Part shown: piece by piece, positions 62,437-64,000 of the stretch
How positions within the stretch are numbered: position 1 is the stretch's first letter
Layout: each line of letters begins with the position of its first letter
Assembly: GCA_022539475.1 (NCBI GenBank)
Contig: VCMS01000093.1
Coordinates: 107,879 to 171,878 of the forward strand
Source of the DNA: Gracilaria domingensis
Taxonomy: Eukaryota > Rhodophyta > Florideophyceae > Gracilariales > Gracilariaceae
Length of the DNA: 64,000 nucleotides
Reading direction: 5' to 3'
Program-made: the position numbers and the translations under genes
Notes under the pieces: model-generated
What the model was told of the DNA's origin: nothing
Databases searched by the model: none
The model's input: the letters and a program-made list of their open reading frames with translations, nothing else

Positions 62437-64000
62437 GTCGAACCAAATCTCTGCCCCACCACACACGTACCGAAACAACCGAACCCATCTTCAGTTGCTC
62501 ACCATGTAAAGAAGCAAAAGTGGTGCATGAGGCCTTTTCAGACTTCACCCTGAGCAATTAATAGGATAATAATGAAGAAACCCAACATATCCTACTTGCA
62601 TTGCGTGGTGGCTTTCAATCAAAGGCTATTAACACCCAAACTGTGTCAAAGCTTGAACACGCGGTAAAGTGTAAGAAAATTTCTTCGCAAATCCGTAATC
62701 GGCTCTTGAGAGATTCGCGTCTCGCCTACGGTTTACAAGGAAAACTATAGCAGTGGTGGATGAAATTGTTTGGAAGCCTATAACCCCGATGTCTCAAAGA
62801 GAGGAAGCACAGTGCTCTTCGTCTCTCAGCCAAGTCAAATCGTCGAGACTTCCATAATACCAAGAAAGAGCCTTCACATGTTGCGTGAAGCACACCAGAG
62901 CAACTGGAAAGCTACTGAAAGATTACGTCCTATGAACGAGCATCAAAACTTAATACTTTCACGAGTTGCTTTGTCAAAAAACATCTCCTTTTCACTTTAA
63001 AGCCGTGAAGAAGACGTCTATATCTCTTTATACCAATCATTCGACTTGCCAAACTATCAACTTATCAAGCAGCTGCGGGGCCCTCAACCGTATTGAGCAC
63101 GAAACATTGATGTTTACTACAGTCAATGCACGTCTCGTGTACGCAAACCATTCGAGCTTCGCTTTAAGAGTCGTTACGAACGTTGTATTTGACGGGTGAC
63201 TGATGTTACAATATTGGTTTCAATTACTGGCTTTCCCTGACTGTATGGAAAAATTTAGAAAGACCTTTTTCTTAAGTCTATTTTTACGGCTCTACACATT
63301 GACGCGTCTTCTATGCCGATTGTGGAAGACCAATGTTAGAGTTGGAAAAGCAAGATTATGTTGCCCTTGTAAGCAACAAACACGATCTCGGTGTCTCAAA
63401 GCGAAGGAAATTCCTTCTGGAGAGCATACGCATATAATTCCTGCCAGATCAAACTCACTTGGCAAATTTACTGTATGCAACATTGGGAAAGTTAGAAGTT
63501 ATAACGAAGTTTTGAGCTTGCACGCCTCATTGGGACCTCAAAAAATTACCCTAACTCTACCATCGCTTCAAAGAAATGAAGAGCAAGGTTAAATTTCGGA
63601 CTCCTCGAAGTCAAGGTTCAGTCGAGCTGGACCAGTTAGGGCGTATCAAGCTTCCTCGAACCGCAATCTTACCTTGCAAGATGGCTCAAACCAGATTTGC
63701 GTCCTCAGAGTCAATGATTGCTTCCTTTTTGCGCTGCAAGCAGTCTTCCGAGAATTAATCGAGTGTGCAGACTTTCATTCTTCTTTACACATGGCCGGAA
63801 CCGAAAATAAATAGAATCGTTCAAGGAAACGATACCCAATGACATCTGTATGATAAACTTCTGGACATTTCGACCATATATTTGCTTGTCCGCAGTACTT
63901 ACGGATATCGACGACGAGTCTTCTCTGCTTTCAAGTGACCCTGCTCGGTCAGCTTCTCAAAAGATAAAACACTCCCAACACCCCATTTTACACCGCACAC
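62437..64000. other. right end of window, no gene recognised
   Basis: About 1.56 kb after the gypsy element. The longest plus-strand open frame (63203-63592, 129 codons) begins with a hydrophobic stretch and has scattered Cys, but has no recognised family. AT-rich, no repeats or RNA genes seen. Confidence 0.45.

Noticed and set aside
1..64000. CRISPR arrays, bacterial operons, plasmid or phage modules
   Set aside because: No regularly spaced repeats, ribosome-binding-site patterns or prokaryotic gene clusters; spliceosomal introns and LTR elements show eukaryotic nuclear DNA.

Overview
The window is nuclear DNA from a eukaryote with few introns. Large genes are uninterrupted (AP-3 beta, 1,140 codons; UBE2O-type enzyme, 1,118 codons). 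The few introns that can be placed are short GT-AG introns of 76-118 bp. Transposable elements fill more than half of the sequence. An intron-poor, retrotransposon-rich genome with TLC, ICMT, AP-3 and UBE2O genes would fit a multicellular red alga. This is inference only, because no lineage-diagnostic gene was recognised.

Layout. 0-11 kb: an unrecognised secreted/membrane protein (minus strand), a DUF1772-type membrane protein, two related small secreted Cys proteins sharing a C-terminal GNPFG-x-CCR-x-C motif, tRNA-Glu(CUC), and AP-3 subunit beta. 11.5-29.5 kb: three paralogous multi-exon genes (A, B, C) that I read as divergent ionotropic glutamate receptor-like channels. Gene B is followed by a complete Ty1/copia element (18798-24393), and an unrelated three-helix membrane protein lies between that element and gene C. 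30-36.6 kb: compact housekeeping genes, namely UBE2O-like E2/E3 (minus), a small membrane protein, and a TLC-domain protein and isoprenylcysteine methyltransferase in divergent orientation.

37-62.4 kb is a transposon block. It starts with an apparently intact PIF/Harbinger element (37084-42034, TSD TCA) carrying an SGQND/Myb-like accessory ORF and a DDE transposase. Next is a Ty1/copia element (42289-47504, TSD CCTTT) with a decayed gag-pol and an intact antisense gene for a predicted cysteine-protease-like protein. It sits 38 bp upstream of the start codon of a decayed pogo-like transposase. Last is an 11.7-kb Ty3/gypsy chromodomain element (50740-62431, TSD GCAAT) with a fragmented antisense gene between its chromodomain and 3' LTR. 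62.4-64 kb holds no gene I recognise.

The most interesting signals are: the channel family, which keeps the ligand-binding Arg and the M1-P-M3-M4 order; antisense accessory genes in two unrelated LTR elements; a slippery heptamer plus possible pseudoknot at the gag/pol junction of the first copia element; and the complete two-gene Harbinger element. Start codons were moved to the first in-frame ATG wherever an open frame began with GTG or TTG. All calls are from reading the sequence; no database search was run.
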